A stretch of DNA of 64,000 nt from positions 2,604,001 to 2,668,000 of the forward strand of contig OZ241860.1 in the NCBI GenBank assembly GCA_965203195.1, written 5' to 3'. Position numbers and translations under genes: made by a program. Shown piece after piece: positions 26,053 through 34,951 of this stretch. The notes below the pieces were generated by a model. It did not search any database. It saw only the letters and a program-made list of their open reading frames with translations, and was not told the DNA's origin. This DNA is from Bin87 sp965203195. GTDB taxonomy: Bacteria > Chloroflexota > Dehalococcoidia > Lucifugimonadales > UBA3495. The stretch's first letter is position 1. Every line of letters starts with the position of its first letter.

Positions 26053-26802
26053 GTGCGCGCAACTGGCGCAACGATTTTCAGGATGCGGCCAATATACCAC
26101 GCCCGTCAATATGGGGCAAAGCGCGGACGCTCCCGGGGCAAGCAAACCTGCCGCTGTCACCGCCGCCACTACCGCTTCACTTCGCACGGCAACCGCCACT
26201 ACTACCCGGAACAGGTCAAGGAACCGGCCATTGCTATGTACGGCCAAGGCATAACGGTGGCCGTCATCAGCCGGGTTTTGGAAGTCAAACCGGGCACGGC
26301 GTACGAATGGGGCAAAAAAGCCCGGTGGGCGCTGGGCATTCGGGTTGAGGTTGCTATGCAAGGCCAGCGGTGGGGCATAGCGCCGGCGATTTCCTTTGAC
26401 GGGATGTGGACTTATCGGTGGGATCGGCGCGGGAAGAAGCGGCGGGAGGTGTGGGTTTGGACGGCAATAGCGCTGGAACACGATGGCCGCTACCGGGTGG
26501 GTTTTGAGATTGGCGACCGCAGCGAGGCCGCCTTTGACCGGCTGTACCGCCGCTTGCCGGAGGGGGAATTGTACCGGACGGATGCCTATGGGGCGTACGT
26601 CTTGCTGCCGGCAGACCGTCATATCGCGGGCAAGGGTGGCGCGGTGAACCGGAACGAAGGGTCTCATCCGTGGTGTCGTGGGAAGTTGAACTGTTTGGGG
26701 CGGCGGACCAAGGGCTATGCCAAAAGCGTGGCGATGTCGGAGTATTCGTTGGCGTCGCTATGCGGCAAGTGGCAGCAAAAATCCAACAGCAGATTATTTT
26801 GA
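26053..26802 (+). CDS. IS1-family transposase (single frame, probably degenerate N-terminus)
   Basis: The frame joins an InsA-like part (RGKQTCRC, then an HTH-like YGQGITVAVISRVLEV) and an InsB-like DDE part: first Asp in SFDGMWTYRW, second in YRTDAYGAYV, Glu in NRNEGSHPWCRGKL, then RRTKGYAKSV. The first zinc knuckle expected in InsA is missing and the second is altered, so the 5' end looks eroded. Unlike classical IS1 no programmed frameshift is needed. I could not find terminal inverted repeats by eye. A GTG at 26053 or ATG at 26086 could be the start. Confidence 0.78.
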   Translation: MRATGATIFRMRPIYHARQYGAKRGRSRGKQTCRCHRRHYRFTSHGNRHYYPEQVKEPAIAMYGQGITVAVISRVLEVKPGTAYEWGKKARWALGIRVEVAMQGQRWGIAPAISFDGMWTYRWDRRGKKRREVWVWTAIALEHDGRYRVGFEIGDRSEAAFDRLYRRLPEGELYRTDAYGAYVLLPADRHIAGKGGAVNRNEGSHPWCRGKLNCLGRRTKGYAKSVAMSEYSLASLCGKWQQKSNSRLF

Positions 26803-27420
26803 CAATACCGAACCTCGGCATCCCTCCGTAATGGAGCGGCCCAATTGCCGTTGCCGCGCCTCGACAAAAAACAAAGGCGAGCGCTGCGCCATGGCCAATA
26901 CCGACAAAGGGTCGGTCAACCGCGCCGCGAATGAAACCGGCAGGGTGTCCAGGAACGAAACCGGTCACAACCACAACCACAACCACAGCCGCCAGTCCCG
27001 GAAAGCCGCCGCCGTAGGCATACGACCGCGACAGAGCATCGCACCCACCGCGCCGGAGCCCAGAGACACGCGCAGTCGCCACGCGCCGCCGTATGCGCCG
27101 CCGGCAGCAAACCCGCTCCGTAAGCCGCCAAAGGCAGTTGGAAAGACACCAGAAACGCCACCTTCCAGTCCGCCCTCGCCAAACGCCGAAGATTGGCGCC
27201 TGGCCCTCTGCCAGACCGGAGAAGCCAACGACGACCACCGGCGGCAGGAAAACCGGCGCATCCAGGCCGCCAGCGCCGGAAAATCACGGACTGAACCCGG
27301 GACTGCCCGGCTTCCGCCGGCGCCGGCGCGCCGGGCGGATTCCTGCTGGGCAACATCCGAATAAATCCGACCGTCCACGACAGCGAAAAAACCCGGCGAC
27401 CGGAGTAAAATGGCGCCAGC
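26803..27420 (-). pseudogene. Possible decayed membrane transporter gene
   Basis: On the minus strand hydrophobic, transporter-like segments occur in changing frames, for example VVVVGFSGLAEGQAPIFGVW, then ADWKVAFLVSFQLPLAAYGA, then GGGFPGLAAVVVVVVVTGFV. No continuous frame joins them. The pattern is that of a multi-spanning (perhaps MFS-type) gene eroded by several frameshifts and abutted by the IS1-like transposase. A CAACCA simple repeat near 26970-26990 lies inside it. Evidence is weak because no single motif is diagnostic. Confidence 0.28.
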
Positions 27421-27447
27421 AAAAACCGCCCACAGGGAGGCATAACT

Positions 27448-27633
27448 ATGTCCGACAACCCCGCCGCTGCCGCCACCGACATCCACTGCTTCAAGTGCAA
27501 GACCAAAACGGCGTCCCAGGAACTGACCGCCGTCGTAATGTCCAACGGGCGCGACGCCGTCCGCGCGGTCTGCGCCGTGTGCGGCGGCAAAAAGTTCCGC
27601 ATCGGCAAGATGCCCGGCGTCGCCGCCGCCTGA
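27448..27633 (+). CDS. DUF5679-type small zinc-ribbon protein
   Basis: The 61-residue protein has two Cys pairs, CFKCK and CAVCG, around a conserved middle (VVMSNGRDAVRAV). This is the pattern of DUF5679, a small zinc-ribbon family of unknown function. AGGGAGG precedes the ATG. It stands alone between decayed genes and the PIG-L gene. Confidence 0.82.
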   Translation: MSDNPAAAATDIHCFKCKTKTASQELTAVVMSNGRDAVRAVCAVCGGKKFRIGKMPGVAAA

Positions 27634-27851
27634 GCCCGCCCGGAGCCACCGCAACCCATGAACCACGACTCCCCAATCGTCCGGGCCTACAACGCCGGCA
27701 GCCCCGGCGTCAGCCCCCGAAAAGCGTAAAACCCCCACTGGGGGGGCGCCCGCCGCCATCATCCAGGCCGGCTTCATCCGCCAGCCGCGCCGCCGGCGCC
27801 TTGCCGGCAGCGTGGCCGCCCCCTACGTATCGCATCGCGTCGGCGTTCCGG

Positions 27852-28583
27852 TCAGGTGCGGAAAGTCACCCGGCGAAAGGCTTCCGCCAGCGTCAGGCCG
27901 CTGCTGTCATCATCCGTTGCGGCGTTGCCGGCGGCGGCGTCCGCGGCGGCGCGCGCTTGCAGAAAGCCCCGTACCTCGTCCCGGCTCTGCCGCCCCGTTT
28001 GGGTACTATGCGCCATCACCGCCGCCAGCTTGGTGTCAAAATCGGCGGCGATGTCCACAAAAACATTGGGATTTTCCGAACCCCAAAACAGGATGGCGCC
28101 CGTTTTGTGCGGCTCAATGCCCTCGTTGGCGAACAGGTCGCCGAAGTGCAGATGATCCCGGGCGTAGGGGAACACGGCGTCCAGCGCTACCTGCCCGGCG
28201 ATGCGGTGGTCGCGGTGCCACTGCATATTCCGCCGGTAGGGTTCCGCAGTCAGTACTACATCGGGCTTGACCAGGCGAATCTGCCGCACCAGTTCCTTGC
28301 GGAAGTCGGCCGTATCCTCCAGCTCGCCGTCGGGGTGGCCCAGCAGTTCTACGCCGGCGGCGCCCAGAATGTCCGCCGCCGCCCGCTGTTCCCTGATGCG
28401 TGCTGCGGACAGTTCCGCCGCGCTGATTGTCGGGTCGTCGGTTCCCTTGCCGCCGTCGGTGCAGAGGACATAATGCACGGCGGCGCCGGCCCGGGTCCAT
28501 TTTGCGATGACGCCGCCGGCCCAGACCTCGGCGTCATCGGGGTGAGGAGCAATTACCAGAGCGCGTTCGGGGATGATGTCCAT
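27852..28583 (-). CDS. PIG-L/LmbE-family deacetylase
   Basis: The 243-residue zinc hydrolase has the metal-binding motif APHPDDAE at the N-terminus and the downstream motif MQWHRDHRIAG. Relatives remove N-acetyl groups from sugars (for example in mycothiol or GPI synthesis) or act on small conjugates; the substrate here is not clear. The ATG at 28583 has GGAAGG upstream and homology begins there, although the frame is open for another 51 codons. Confidence 0.92.
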   Translation of the reverse strand: MDIIPERALVIAPHPDDAEVWAGGVIAKWTRAGAAVHYVLCTDGGKGTDDPTISAAELSAARIREQRAAADILGAAGVELLGHPDGELEDTADFRKELVRQIRLVKPDVVLTAEPYRRNMQWHRDHRIAGQVALDAVFPYARDHLHFGDLFANEGIEPHKTGAILFWGSENPNVFVDIAADFDTKLAAVMAHSTQTGRQSRDEVRGFLQARAAADAAAGNAATDDDSSGLTLAEAFRRVTFRT

Positions 28584-28776
28584 CAGTGCGTTGCCTTCCA
28601 AATGTTTGGGCAGGATGATAAGCGCATAACGGACAATGCCGCAAGCGCCAATACGACCGGGGTAGCGTTTCGTTTCGGGCGGTTCAGCCGTAAGCTCGTC
28701 GCTCCGGGGCAAGCCGGAATGACGGGTAAATCTCAAACCACCCGGTTGGCAACACTGCCGGGCGGGCGCGATTGAG

Positions 28777-28804
28777 TTGCCAGCATCGCTAATGCTAGTA
28801 TAAT
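28777..28804 (+). promoter_or_regulatory. Sigma-70 promoter for the CoA-transferase operon
   Basis: TTGCCA (28777-28782) and a consensus TATAAT (28799-28804) are 16 bases apart, about 94 bases before the first subunit. The remainder of the gap between the divergent PIG-L and CoA-transferase genes shows nothing else that I recognise. Confidence 0.72.
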
Positions 28805-28897
28805 AGGCGCAGCGGGCATTCCGCCGGGCGGGGGCCCGGAAGCCGGCCCGCCGCCGCGCAACCTGCCGGCCACACCAGCGCTGGGAGTTTGGCCCCG

Positions 28898-29596
28898 ATG
28901 AAAAATAAGGTGTATCCCGATTTTGACTCCGCCGTCGCCGACCTGCAAGACGGCATGACCTTTATGTCGCCGGGCTTCGGCAATGTGGGGCTGGCGCGCA
29001 ACCTGCTGGGCGCCGTGCGCCGGCTGGGGGTCAGGAATCTGACCGGCATTTCCAACAACGCCGGCAGCCTGGACGAACGGGTGGACGTAGGCACGCTGAT
29101 TGAGGCCGGGCAGGTTAAAAAGATGATTTGCGCTTTTACGGCGCCCACGCATCCGTCGCAGGTTACGCCTTTCGTGCGGATGTATAACAACGATGAGGTG
29201 GACGCCGAGCTGGTGCCGCAGGGTACGCTGGCGGAACGGATGCGGGCGGCTGCGGCCGGCATCGGGGCTTTTTACACTCCCGCCAGCGTAGGCACGGAGC
29301 TGGCCGAGGGCAAGGAGCACCGGGTAATCAACGGGCGCGCCTATGTGCTGGAGTATCCGCTGCCGGCCGATTTTGCCTTCATCCGGGCCTGGCGCGCCGA
29401 CACTTTCGGCAACTTGCAGTTCCGGTTGACCCAGCGCAACTTCAACCCCATTATGGCGATGGCGGCCGACATTACGGTGGTTGAGGTTGAGGACAGTATT
29501 GTGGCGCCGGGGGAAATTGACCCGGACTGCGTTCATGTTCCCGGCGTTTATGTGGACCGGCTGGTGCTGATACCGCCGGACGGCGACCGGAGCTGA
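28898..29596 (+). CDS. 3-oxoacid CoA-transferase, subunit A
   Basis: The 232-residue protein resembles the alpha subunit of family I CoA-transferases (3-oxoacid, acetoacetate or 3-oxoadipate type). It has the Gly-rich coenzyme-binding start FMSPGFGNVGLARNLL, the mid-region GIGAFYTPASVGTELAEGK and the late VVEVEDSIVAPGEIDPD. It moves CoA between a succinyl- or acyl-CoA and a free acid together with subunit B, which follows 109 bases downstream. I used the ATG at 28898 because the TTG at 28889 is too close to the GGGAG site. Confidence 0.9.
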   Translation: MKNKVYPDFDSAVADLQDGMTFMSPGFGNVGLARNLLGAVRRLGVRNLTGISNNAGSLDERVDVGTLIEAGQVKKMICAFTAPTHPSQVTPFVRMYNNDEVDAELVPQGTLAERMRAAAAGIGAFYTPASVGTELAEGKEHRVINGRAYVLEYPLPADFAFIRAWRADTFGNLQFRLTQRNFNPIMAMAADITVVEVEDSIVAPGEIDPDCVHVPGVYVDRLVLIPPDGDRS

Positions 29597-29705
29597 TGTT
29601 AATCGGCCCCGCATCCTGCATCCCGGCGCCCGCGCGTCCGCAGCGTTGGCCGCCCCGTAGCCGGCGTCCGCTTCAGTGTCAAGCCCAGGGAAAGGAGTAA
29701 TTCCG

Positions 29706-30395
29706 ATGACCACCGTCGACAAGCCCCGCCTGTCCCGGCAAACGATGTGCGACCGCCTGGCCATGGAGTTCCAGGATGGGTGGATTGTGAACCTGGGCGT
29801 GGGGATGCCTACCCTCTGCTCCAATTACCTGGAGTGCGAGCCGGACAAGGAAATCATCTTTCATTCGGAGAACGGCGTCATCGGTTACGGGCCGCTGGCT
29901 CCGGCGGGCGCGGAGGACCAGCATCTGGTGAACGCCGGCGGCCAGAATGTGGTGGCCCTGCCGGGGATGGCCATTGTGCACCATGCGGATTCTTTCGGTC
30001 TCATCCGCAAGGGGATGGTGGATGTCACGGTGATGGGCGCCTACGAGGTGGCGGAGAACGGCGATTTCGCCAACTGGCGGATTCCGACGCGCAAAGGCGG
30101 TGGAATTGGCGGGGCGATGGATCTGGCGGCGTGCGCTAGGCGGGTGTTCATTGCGATGGAACACAACCAGCGCAACGGGGCGCCGCGGGTGCTTAAGCGC
30201 TGCCAGCTGCCGATTACGGCGCCGGGGGTAGTGAAGCTGCTGGCTACGGATTTGGGGCTGTTTGAGGTAACGGAGGCGGGGTTTGTGCTGCGGGAACACG
30301 CGCCGGGCTGGACGCCGGCGGAGATTCAGGAGCAGACGGAGGCGGAGGTGCTGGTGGCGGCGGATTTGCGGGAGATGCGGGTGCGAGCGGCGTAG
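29706..30395 (+). CDS. 3-oxoacid CoA-transferase, subunit B
   Basis: The 229-residue beta subunit contains the catalytic Glu in HSENGVIG, which forms the glutamyl-CoA intermediate, and the conserved NLGVGMPTL and DVTVMGAYEV segments. AAAGGAG lies 7 bases before the ATG. Together with subunit A it forms an active heteromer. The donor and acceptor acids cannot be told; the family covers ketone-body and aromatic (3-oxoadipate) breakdown. Confidence 0.93.
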   Translation: MTTVDKPRLSRQTMCDRLAMEFQDGWIVNLGVGMPTLCSNYLECEPDKEIIFHSENGVIGYGPLAPAGAEDQHLVNAGGQNVVALPGMAIVHHADSFGLIRKGMVDVTVMGAYEVAENGDFANWRIPTRKGGGIGGAMDLAACARRVFIAMEHNQRNGAPRVLKRCQLPITAPGVVKLLATDLGLFEVTEAGFVLREHAPGWTPAEIQEQTEAEVLVAADLREMRVRAA

Positions 30396-30429
30396 CCACG
30401 CCAGCTCGCCAGCGGCTCGGCGGCGCATT

Positions 30430-31539
30430 ATGTACAAATCCTTCGCCATCGAAAATTTTCGGTTGTTCGATCGGTTGACGATCGAACCGCTGGCGCGCGT
30501 CAATCTGATAGTCGGCAAGAACAACGCCGGCAAGACGGCGCTGCTGGAGGCGCTGTGGCTGCACAGCGGCCCTAACAATCCTGAGCTCGGCGTCCGACTC
30601 GCGGCATTTCGCGGCATTGTTGGGCCGGATCCCAGGCGCTTCATGCACGACCTTTTTCACAAATTCAACCCGGAGCTGGCAATATCGATGTCAGCTGCCG
30701 GGAAATGGGGAGAAAGCCGTCGTGTGCTTCACATAAAGTCACAGCCGATAGAAGATGCCCTACGTCCTGTTCCGGTGTCCGGTACGCCTTTGGAAACGGC
30801 GGCAACTGCCGTTTCAAGCTCTCTCATATCGCTGGACTATTGCGATGAGAACCACCAGACTTACGCTTCATCAGGATGGTGGGTAAAATCGGACGATCAG
30901 GTCGTTAATGTGGCCCCGAACGTTCAGATGGCTATGGCAAGCGCTGGTATGGCATCCCAGAAAGCACGGATGCCAATACATCCCTCATGCGTTTTTCTCG
31001 GTAGCAGGCAGAGGACCAGCCACGAAGAAGACGTGCAGCGCTTTGGAGAAGCGGAATTGGCCGGATATGCGGACCGGATCGTGGAATGTCTCAAAGCGGT
31101 CGACGCCAGAATTCAAAGGTTGACGACCATAGCAGCGTCGCCGGCGCCTATGGTGTACGCCGATGTAGGTCTGAGTCGCCCGGTGCCTATAGGTTTCCTG
31201 GGGGATGGCATGGGCAGGTTCCTGTCAATGTCCCTGGCATTTTACCAGGCACGTGATGGGATCATCCTTCTCGACGAGGTCGAGAACGGGCTACATCACA
31301 GTGTTTTGAAGGATGTCTGGAGAAAGTTGAACTGGCTGTCGCTCGAATTCAACGTCCAGGTTTTTGCCACGACGCACAGCTACGAGTGCATGGAAGCTGC
31401 CCGTGATGCGTTCAAGGATATGGAAGATGACAACTTACTGATCCATCGCATCAGCCATTGGGAGGATGAGATCATAGCCACCACTTACCCGTTTGACGCG
31501 CTCGATTTTACGCTTGATTACGGGGCGGAGATGCGGTGA
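30430..31539 (+). CDS. OLD/AAA_15-like ATPase, probable defence protein
   Basis: The 369-residue ABC/SMC-like ATPase begins FAIENFRLFDRLTIEPL, with the Walker A motif GKNNAGKT (residues 29-36) in the form typical of OLD and AAA_15 proteins. A signature-like GDGMGRFL is near 257, Walker B ILLDEVENGLHH near 283, and an H-loop TTHSYE near 317. It lacks the C-terminal TOPRIM domain of single-chain OLD proteins, but the next gene supplies a TOPRIM-like protein and begins at its stop codon (TGATG). This split ATPase + TOPRIM layout is that of PARIS (AriA-AriB) and related systems. By eye the pair is less GC-rich than its neighbours. Confidence 0.85.
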   Translation: MYKSFAIENFRLFDRLTIEPLARVNLIVGKNNAGKTALLEALWLHSGPNNPELGVRLAAFRGIVGPDPRRFMHDLFHKFNPELAISMSAAGKWGESRRVLHIKSQPIEDALRPVPVSGTPLETAATAVSSSLISLDYCDENHQTYASSGWWVKSDDQVVNVAPNVQMAMASAGMASQKARMPIHPSCVFLGSRQRTSHEEDVQRFGEAELAGYADRIVECLKAVDARIQRLTTIAASPAPMVYADVGLSRPVPIGFLGDGMGRFLSMSLAFYQARDGIILLDEVENGLHHSVLKDVWRKLNWLSLEFNVQVFATTHSYECMEAARDAFKDMEDDNLLIHRISHWEDEIIATTYPFDALDFTLDYGAEMR

Positions 31540-32177
31540 TGCCTCGTAGAGAACTTTTCAATTTCACCAGCATAACAAGCGAAGCTTTGATGCTGGTTGA
31601 AGGCATTGACGACGCCCGGTTTTTCAACGCCTTTCTGCGGCAGGGGCTGGGTGTAACCAGTGTCCAGATAGCGCAAATTGGAGGAAAAGACAACTTTCGT
31701 CCCTTCCTGGTACGAACTCTTGCGCGCGATCCCAACCGGCGCAACTTACGCCGATTGGGAATAATTAGGGACGCCGACAACGACGCAGCGGCGGCATTCA
31801 ACAGCATACGAGCAGCCTTGTCAGATGGACGCTTCCCCGCGCCCCGCCAACCTTGGCGACTTGCTCAATCGGAGCAATTCATCGTGTCGGTTGCCATATT
31901 GCCCGATGGAAGTGCGCCGGGCGATTTGGAGGAGCTCTGTCTCCGTTCTATCGCAGACAGCCCGGCATCGGCCTGCGTCAACGCGTACATTGCTTGTATG
32001 AATAGCACCGGCTACTCTGTCCCACAGCAAAACAAGGCTAGGCTTCACGCCTATCTGGCGGCTGGCGATGAACCCGGTCGCCGCCTCGGCGAAGCTGCCG
32101 AAGCCGGCGTCTGGAACTGGAATTCGCCGGCCTTTGCGCAAGCGCGACGGTTTTTGCTTGACTTGGCCGGCGATTAA
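31539..32177 (+). CDS. TOPRIM-like (DUF3226/DUF4435-type) partner of the ATPase
   Basis: The 212-residue protein begins with a TOPRIM-style strand-loop (LMLVEGIDDARFF, acid Glu21), then QIGGKDNFRPFL, and a DxD motif in IIRDADND (~75), followed by VAILPDGSAPGDLEEL. This matches the DUF3226/DUF4435 type of TOPRIM-related proteins. In PARIS the TOPRIM subunit AriB is released by the ATPase when a phage anti-restriction protein is sensed, and it cleaves tRNA. Whether this protein does so is unknown. The ATG overlaps the ATPase stop; a GTG three bases upstream is also possible. It ends 5 bases from the convergent SDR gene. Confidence 0.75.
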   Translation: MPRRELFNFTSITSEALMLVEGIDDARFFNAFLRQGLGVTSVQIAQIGGKDNFRPFLVRTLARDPNRRNLRRLGIIRDADNDAAAAFNSIRAALSDGRFPAPRQPWRLAQSEQFIVSVAILPDGSAPGDLEELCLRSIADSPASACVNAYIACMNSTGYSVPQQNKARLHAYLAAGDEPGRRLGEAAEAGVWNWNSPAFAQARRFLLDLAGD

Positions 32178-32182
32178 CACCG

Positions 32183-32935
32183 TTAGCCGAAGTAGCCCTG
32201 CCCACCGTTGACGTGTATGGTCTGGCCCGTGATGAACCCGCCGTCGTCGGTGCACAGGAAGGTTACCGTGGCGGCAATTTCCTCGGGCCGGCCCTGCCGC
32301 CCCAGGGGGATGCCGCTGCTGTCGGGAACGCGGCCGGCGTACCACTCCGGGTTGGCGCGGGTGGTGTCGATGCTGCCCGGCGATACCACATTGACGCGGA
32401 TGTTGTGAGGAGCGAATTCCGACGCCAGGCTGCGCGCCATTCCGACCATCCCCATCTTGGCCGCCGATACGTGCGCCCGCAGGGCGCTGCCCCGAAAGGC
32501 CCCGTCGCCGGTCAGAAATACGATGCGCCCGAAGTTATTCGCCACCATCTGTTCAATGACGCCGCGCACGGTGTAAAAGGAACCGTCCAGCACCACGCCC
32601 CGCACGTGTTCCCAATCGGCCACCGTCAGCTCGGTAAAGGGCTTGTGAGGCCGGATGGCGGCGTTGTTCACCAGGATGTCAATGCGGCCGAATTCGTTCA
32701 TTGCGGCGTCAATCATCGCATCCACTTGCTCTTTTTGGGATACATCGGCCAGGACGGGCAGCGCCCTGACGCCCAGTTCCGCCACCGCGGCGGCGGTGGC
32801 TTCGGCCTCCTCCCGGTTGCTGCGGGCGTTGACGACGATGTTGGCGCCCTCGGCGGCCATCATCAACGCCGTGGCGCGCCCGATGTTGCGTCCCGACCCG
32901 GTAATCAAGGCTACTCTGCCGTCCAGCTTGCCCAT
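32183..32935 (-). CDS. Short-chain dehydrogenase/reductase with altered catalytic residues
   Basis: The 250-residue Rossmann-fold protein has the NAD(P) motif TGSGRNIG, the basic NARSNREE suggesting NADP(H), and NNAA. In classical SDRs the active site is S...YxxxK. Here the Lys is present in HVSAAK but the Tyr position is Val, and the Ser region reads LTGDGAF. The rest of the fold is normal, including the C-terminal ITGQTIHVNGG. It may be a variant enzyme using a neighbouring His, or a non-catalytic relative. The ATG at 32935 follows AGGAGAGG. Confidence 0.88.
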   Translation of the reverse strand: MGKLDGRVALITGSGRNIGRATALMMAAEGANIVVNARSNREEAEATAAAVAELGVRALPVLADVSQKEQVDAMIDAAMNEFGRIDILVNNAAIRPHKPFTELTVADWEHVRGVVLDGSFYTVRGVIEQMVANNFGRIVFLTGDGAFRGSALRAHVSAAKMGMVGMARSLASEFAPHNIRVNVVSPGSIDTTRANPEWYAGRVPDSSGIPLGRQGRPEEIAATVTFLCTDDGGFITGQTIHVNGGQGYFG

Positions 32936-32995
32936 TTTGTGCCTCTCCTGTGGTGTGCGCGCGCGCCATAGCGGAGCGCCGCCTTTGTTGCCGTC

Positions 32996-33001
32996 ATTAT
33001 A
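32996..33001 (-). promoter_or_regulatory. -10 hexamer for the SDR gene
   Basis: A consensus TATAAT lies on the minus strand about 60 bases upstream of the SDR ATG. No good -35 is visible. Confidence 0.45.
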
Positions 33002-33022
33002 GCGTATCGCCGCCAATATCCC

Positions 33023-33028
33023 TATAAT
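33023..33028 (+). promoter_or_regulatory. -10 hexamer giving a probable leaderless lipoprotein mRNA
   Basis: TATAAT ends 8 bases before the ATG of the metallopeptidase lipoprotein, and no Shine-Dalgarno site exists between them. Transcription starting ~7 bases downstream would yield an mRNA with almost no 5' leader. The -35 is weak. Confidence 0.5.
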
Positions 33029-33036
33029 TTGGGGCT

Positions 33037-34902
33037 ATGCGATACTACCTGCTGCTGCTCTGCGCTACCCTGCTGCTGACGACGGCTTTCGCCTGCGGGG
33101 GCGATGACGAACCCCCGGCGGCGGCCACCCCGGCGCCGGCGGCCAATCCCGACGATTTCCAGGCCACTATTGACGCCGCCCTGGCGCGCATCGCCGCTAC
33201 CAAAGCATTCAGCGGGGCGGCGACGCAATTGCCGGCGGCGACGCCCACGCCCACGATGGGCCGCCCTACCGTGGACGCTGCCGGCCGGCCGGCGCCAACG
33301 CCGCCGGCGGCCACGCCGGCGCCATCGGTTGACTCGTCCTCGTCGGTCTATGACCTGGCGGAAATCCGCAACTGGGAATACGCCGGGCAGAACGCCGCCA
33401 GCGCGGTGGCCCGCATCAGAAGCATCGGCTGGATTGTGGACGGCCTGCAAACCGTTGACGAATTCAACGCCGCCGAGCGGCTGGTCAACATTGCCATTGA
33501 CGCGCCGGATACGCTGGACATACTGCTGGACAACCACACCCTGAGCGAAGGGCTGAAGCCGCTGGATTTGCCCGCCCTGCTGTCTCTGCAACGGCTGGCG
33601 CAAAACCGCCCGGAACGGCTGGCGCCGCTAACCGCCGCCGGCTGGTTCCGCGACGGATTGACCCCGGATGAGGCGGCGATAGTAGCCGTGCTGTACGACC
33701 GTTCCCGCTTTGAGTCCCCGGAGTTTGATGACATTGTCAGCGACCCGGAGAGTCTTGAGGTGACAATGGGCGAAGCGCGCAACGGGGCCGGCGAAAGCGT
33801 TCCCATCGCCGTCATCCGTTCCGGGGGCGTTCCCGCCGGCTCGCCGGTGCTGGCCACTGCCCGGATGGCGGTGCCCGTTTATGAGGAAATGTTCGCGGCG
33901 CCGCTGCCCACTCCGGCCATTGTGTTTCACATTACGCCCTATGTCGCCGGCACTCTGGCCGGCACCAATTATCAGACGCACATTACCCTCAAGCCGGAGA
34001 TTGACCGCAACGAACAGCCGGATTCTGGCGGCCACCTCGTGTTTCACGAAATTGCCCACTATTACCTGTATGCGGAGCCGGAGTGGTACGCCGAGGGCGG
34101 CGCCGAATTCGCGGCCTCTTACGCCCGAAAAGCCACGCAAGGTGCGCCCATCGCCGCCACCAACAGCCCCTGCGCGGCCGCGGCGTCGTTGAGCGAGGTG
34201 GAACGCCGCACCCCCGATGACCGGCGGGAGGCGCAGTCGGATGCGGATTTGTGGCGGTGCAACTATTCCCTGGGCGAGCGGCTGCTGCTGTCGCTGTACC
34301 GGGAGCTGAGGGAGGAACGCTTTCTACAGGGCTGGCGCGCGCTGTACGCCGAACTGCGGCGGGAGCCGTCTTATCCGGCGCAGCGGGATTTCAGCGAAAC
34401 CGACCTCCGCGTGGCTTGGCTGCGCGCCGGCGGGATGGCCGGACAGCCGGCTTTGGAACACATTTGGGACCAGTGGTATCGCGGCAGCGCCGACCGCGCC
34501 ATTGCCACCCCGCCGGACACCGAACCTGTTGACGCCGCGCTGCCGGCGATCAACGGGCGCATTGACGATGCCTATATCGCTTTGCAGCAGCTGGGCGGCC
34601 CCGTAAGCTCCTTTTCCGCCAACGAAGTTGCGGGCTGGGTTTATCTGACGCTGGAATATTCCTACGCGCTGTCGGACGGCCCGCAGGAACTGGAGCTTGC
34701 GGTTGTGGAGTATTACCAGGACGGTTTCACCTACCGGCGCCGCAACCAGACTGTCACCTTGAAGCCGGAACACATCGGCGGCACGCAGTGGGTATCGGTA
34801 GGCCCAACGCCACCCCGCCGCTGGGCGCCCGGCCAGTATTGGGTGTCTGTTCACGCCGGCGGGCGCAAAGTCGCGGAAGTTGGCTTTGAGGTTACGCCGT
34901 GA
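33037..34902 (+). CDS. Secreted lipoprotein zinc metallopeptidase (Peptidase_MA/gluzincin-like)
   Basis: The 621-residue protein starts with a lipoprotein signal ending LLTTAFAC, then a low-complexity Ala/Pro/Thr spacer to about residue 100. A helical region with repeats such as GWIVDGLQTVDEFNAAERLV and AAGWFRDGLTPDEAAIVAVL follows. The peptidase core has HEIAHYY (~337) and the downstream Glu in EWYAEGGAEF, as in Peptidase_MA-type gluzincins. The C-terminus is a beta-rich domain. It should act outside the cell, tethered by lipid. It is paralogous to the protein at 35939, sharing the repeat type, the peptidase core and a CNYSLGERLLLSLYR-like segment. Confidence 0.82.
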   Translation: MRYYLLLLCATLLLTTAFACGGDDEPPAAATPAPAANPDDFQATIDAALARIAATKAFSGAATQLPAATPTPTMGRPTVDAAGRPAPTPPAATPAPSVDSSSSVYDLAEIRNWEYAGQNAASAVARIRSIGWIVDGLQTVDEFNAAERLVNIAIDAPDTLDILLDNHTLSEGLKPLDLPALLSLQRLAQNRPERLAPLTAAGWFRDGLTPDEAAIVAVLYDRSRFESPEFDDIVSDPESLEVTMGEARNGAGESVPIAVIRSGGVPAGSPVLATARMAVPVYEEMFAAPLPTPAIVFHITPYVAGTLAGTNYQTHITLKPEIDRNEQPDSGGHLVFHEIAHYYLYAEPEWYAEGGAEFAASYARKATQGAPIAATNSPCAAAASLSEVERRTPDDRREAQSDADLWRCNYSLGERLLLSLYRELREERFLQGWRALYAELRREPSYPAQRDFSETDLRVAWLRAGGMAGQPALEHIWDQWYRGSADRAIATPPDTEPVDAALPAINGRIDDAYIALQQLGGPVSSFSANEVAGWVYLTLEYSYALSDGPQELELAVVEYYQDGFTYRRRNQTVTLKPEHIGGTQWVSVGPTPPRRWAPGQYWVSVHAGGRKVAEVGFEVTP

Positions 34903-34951
34903 GGGGCGAAGGCGCTACAATTGACTTCTACCAACAGGAGCGGAACGGACT

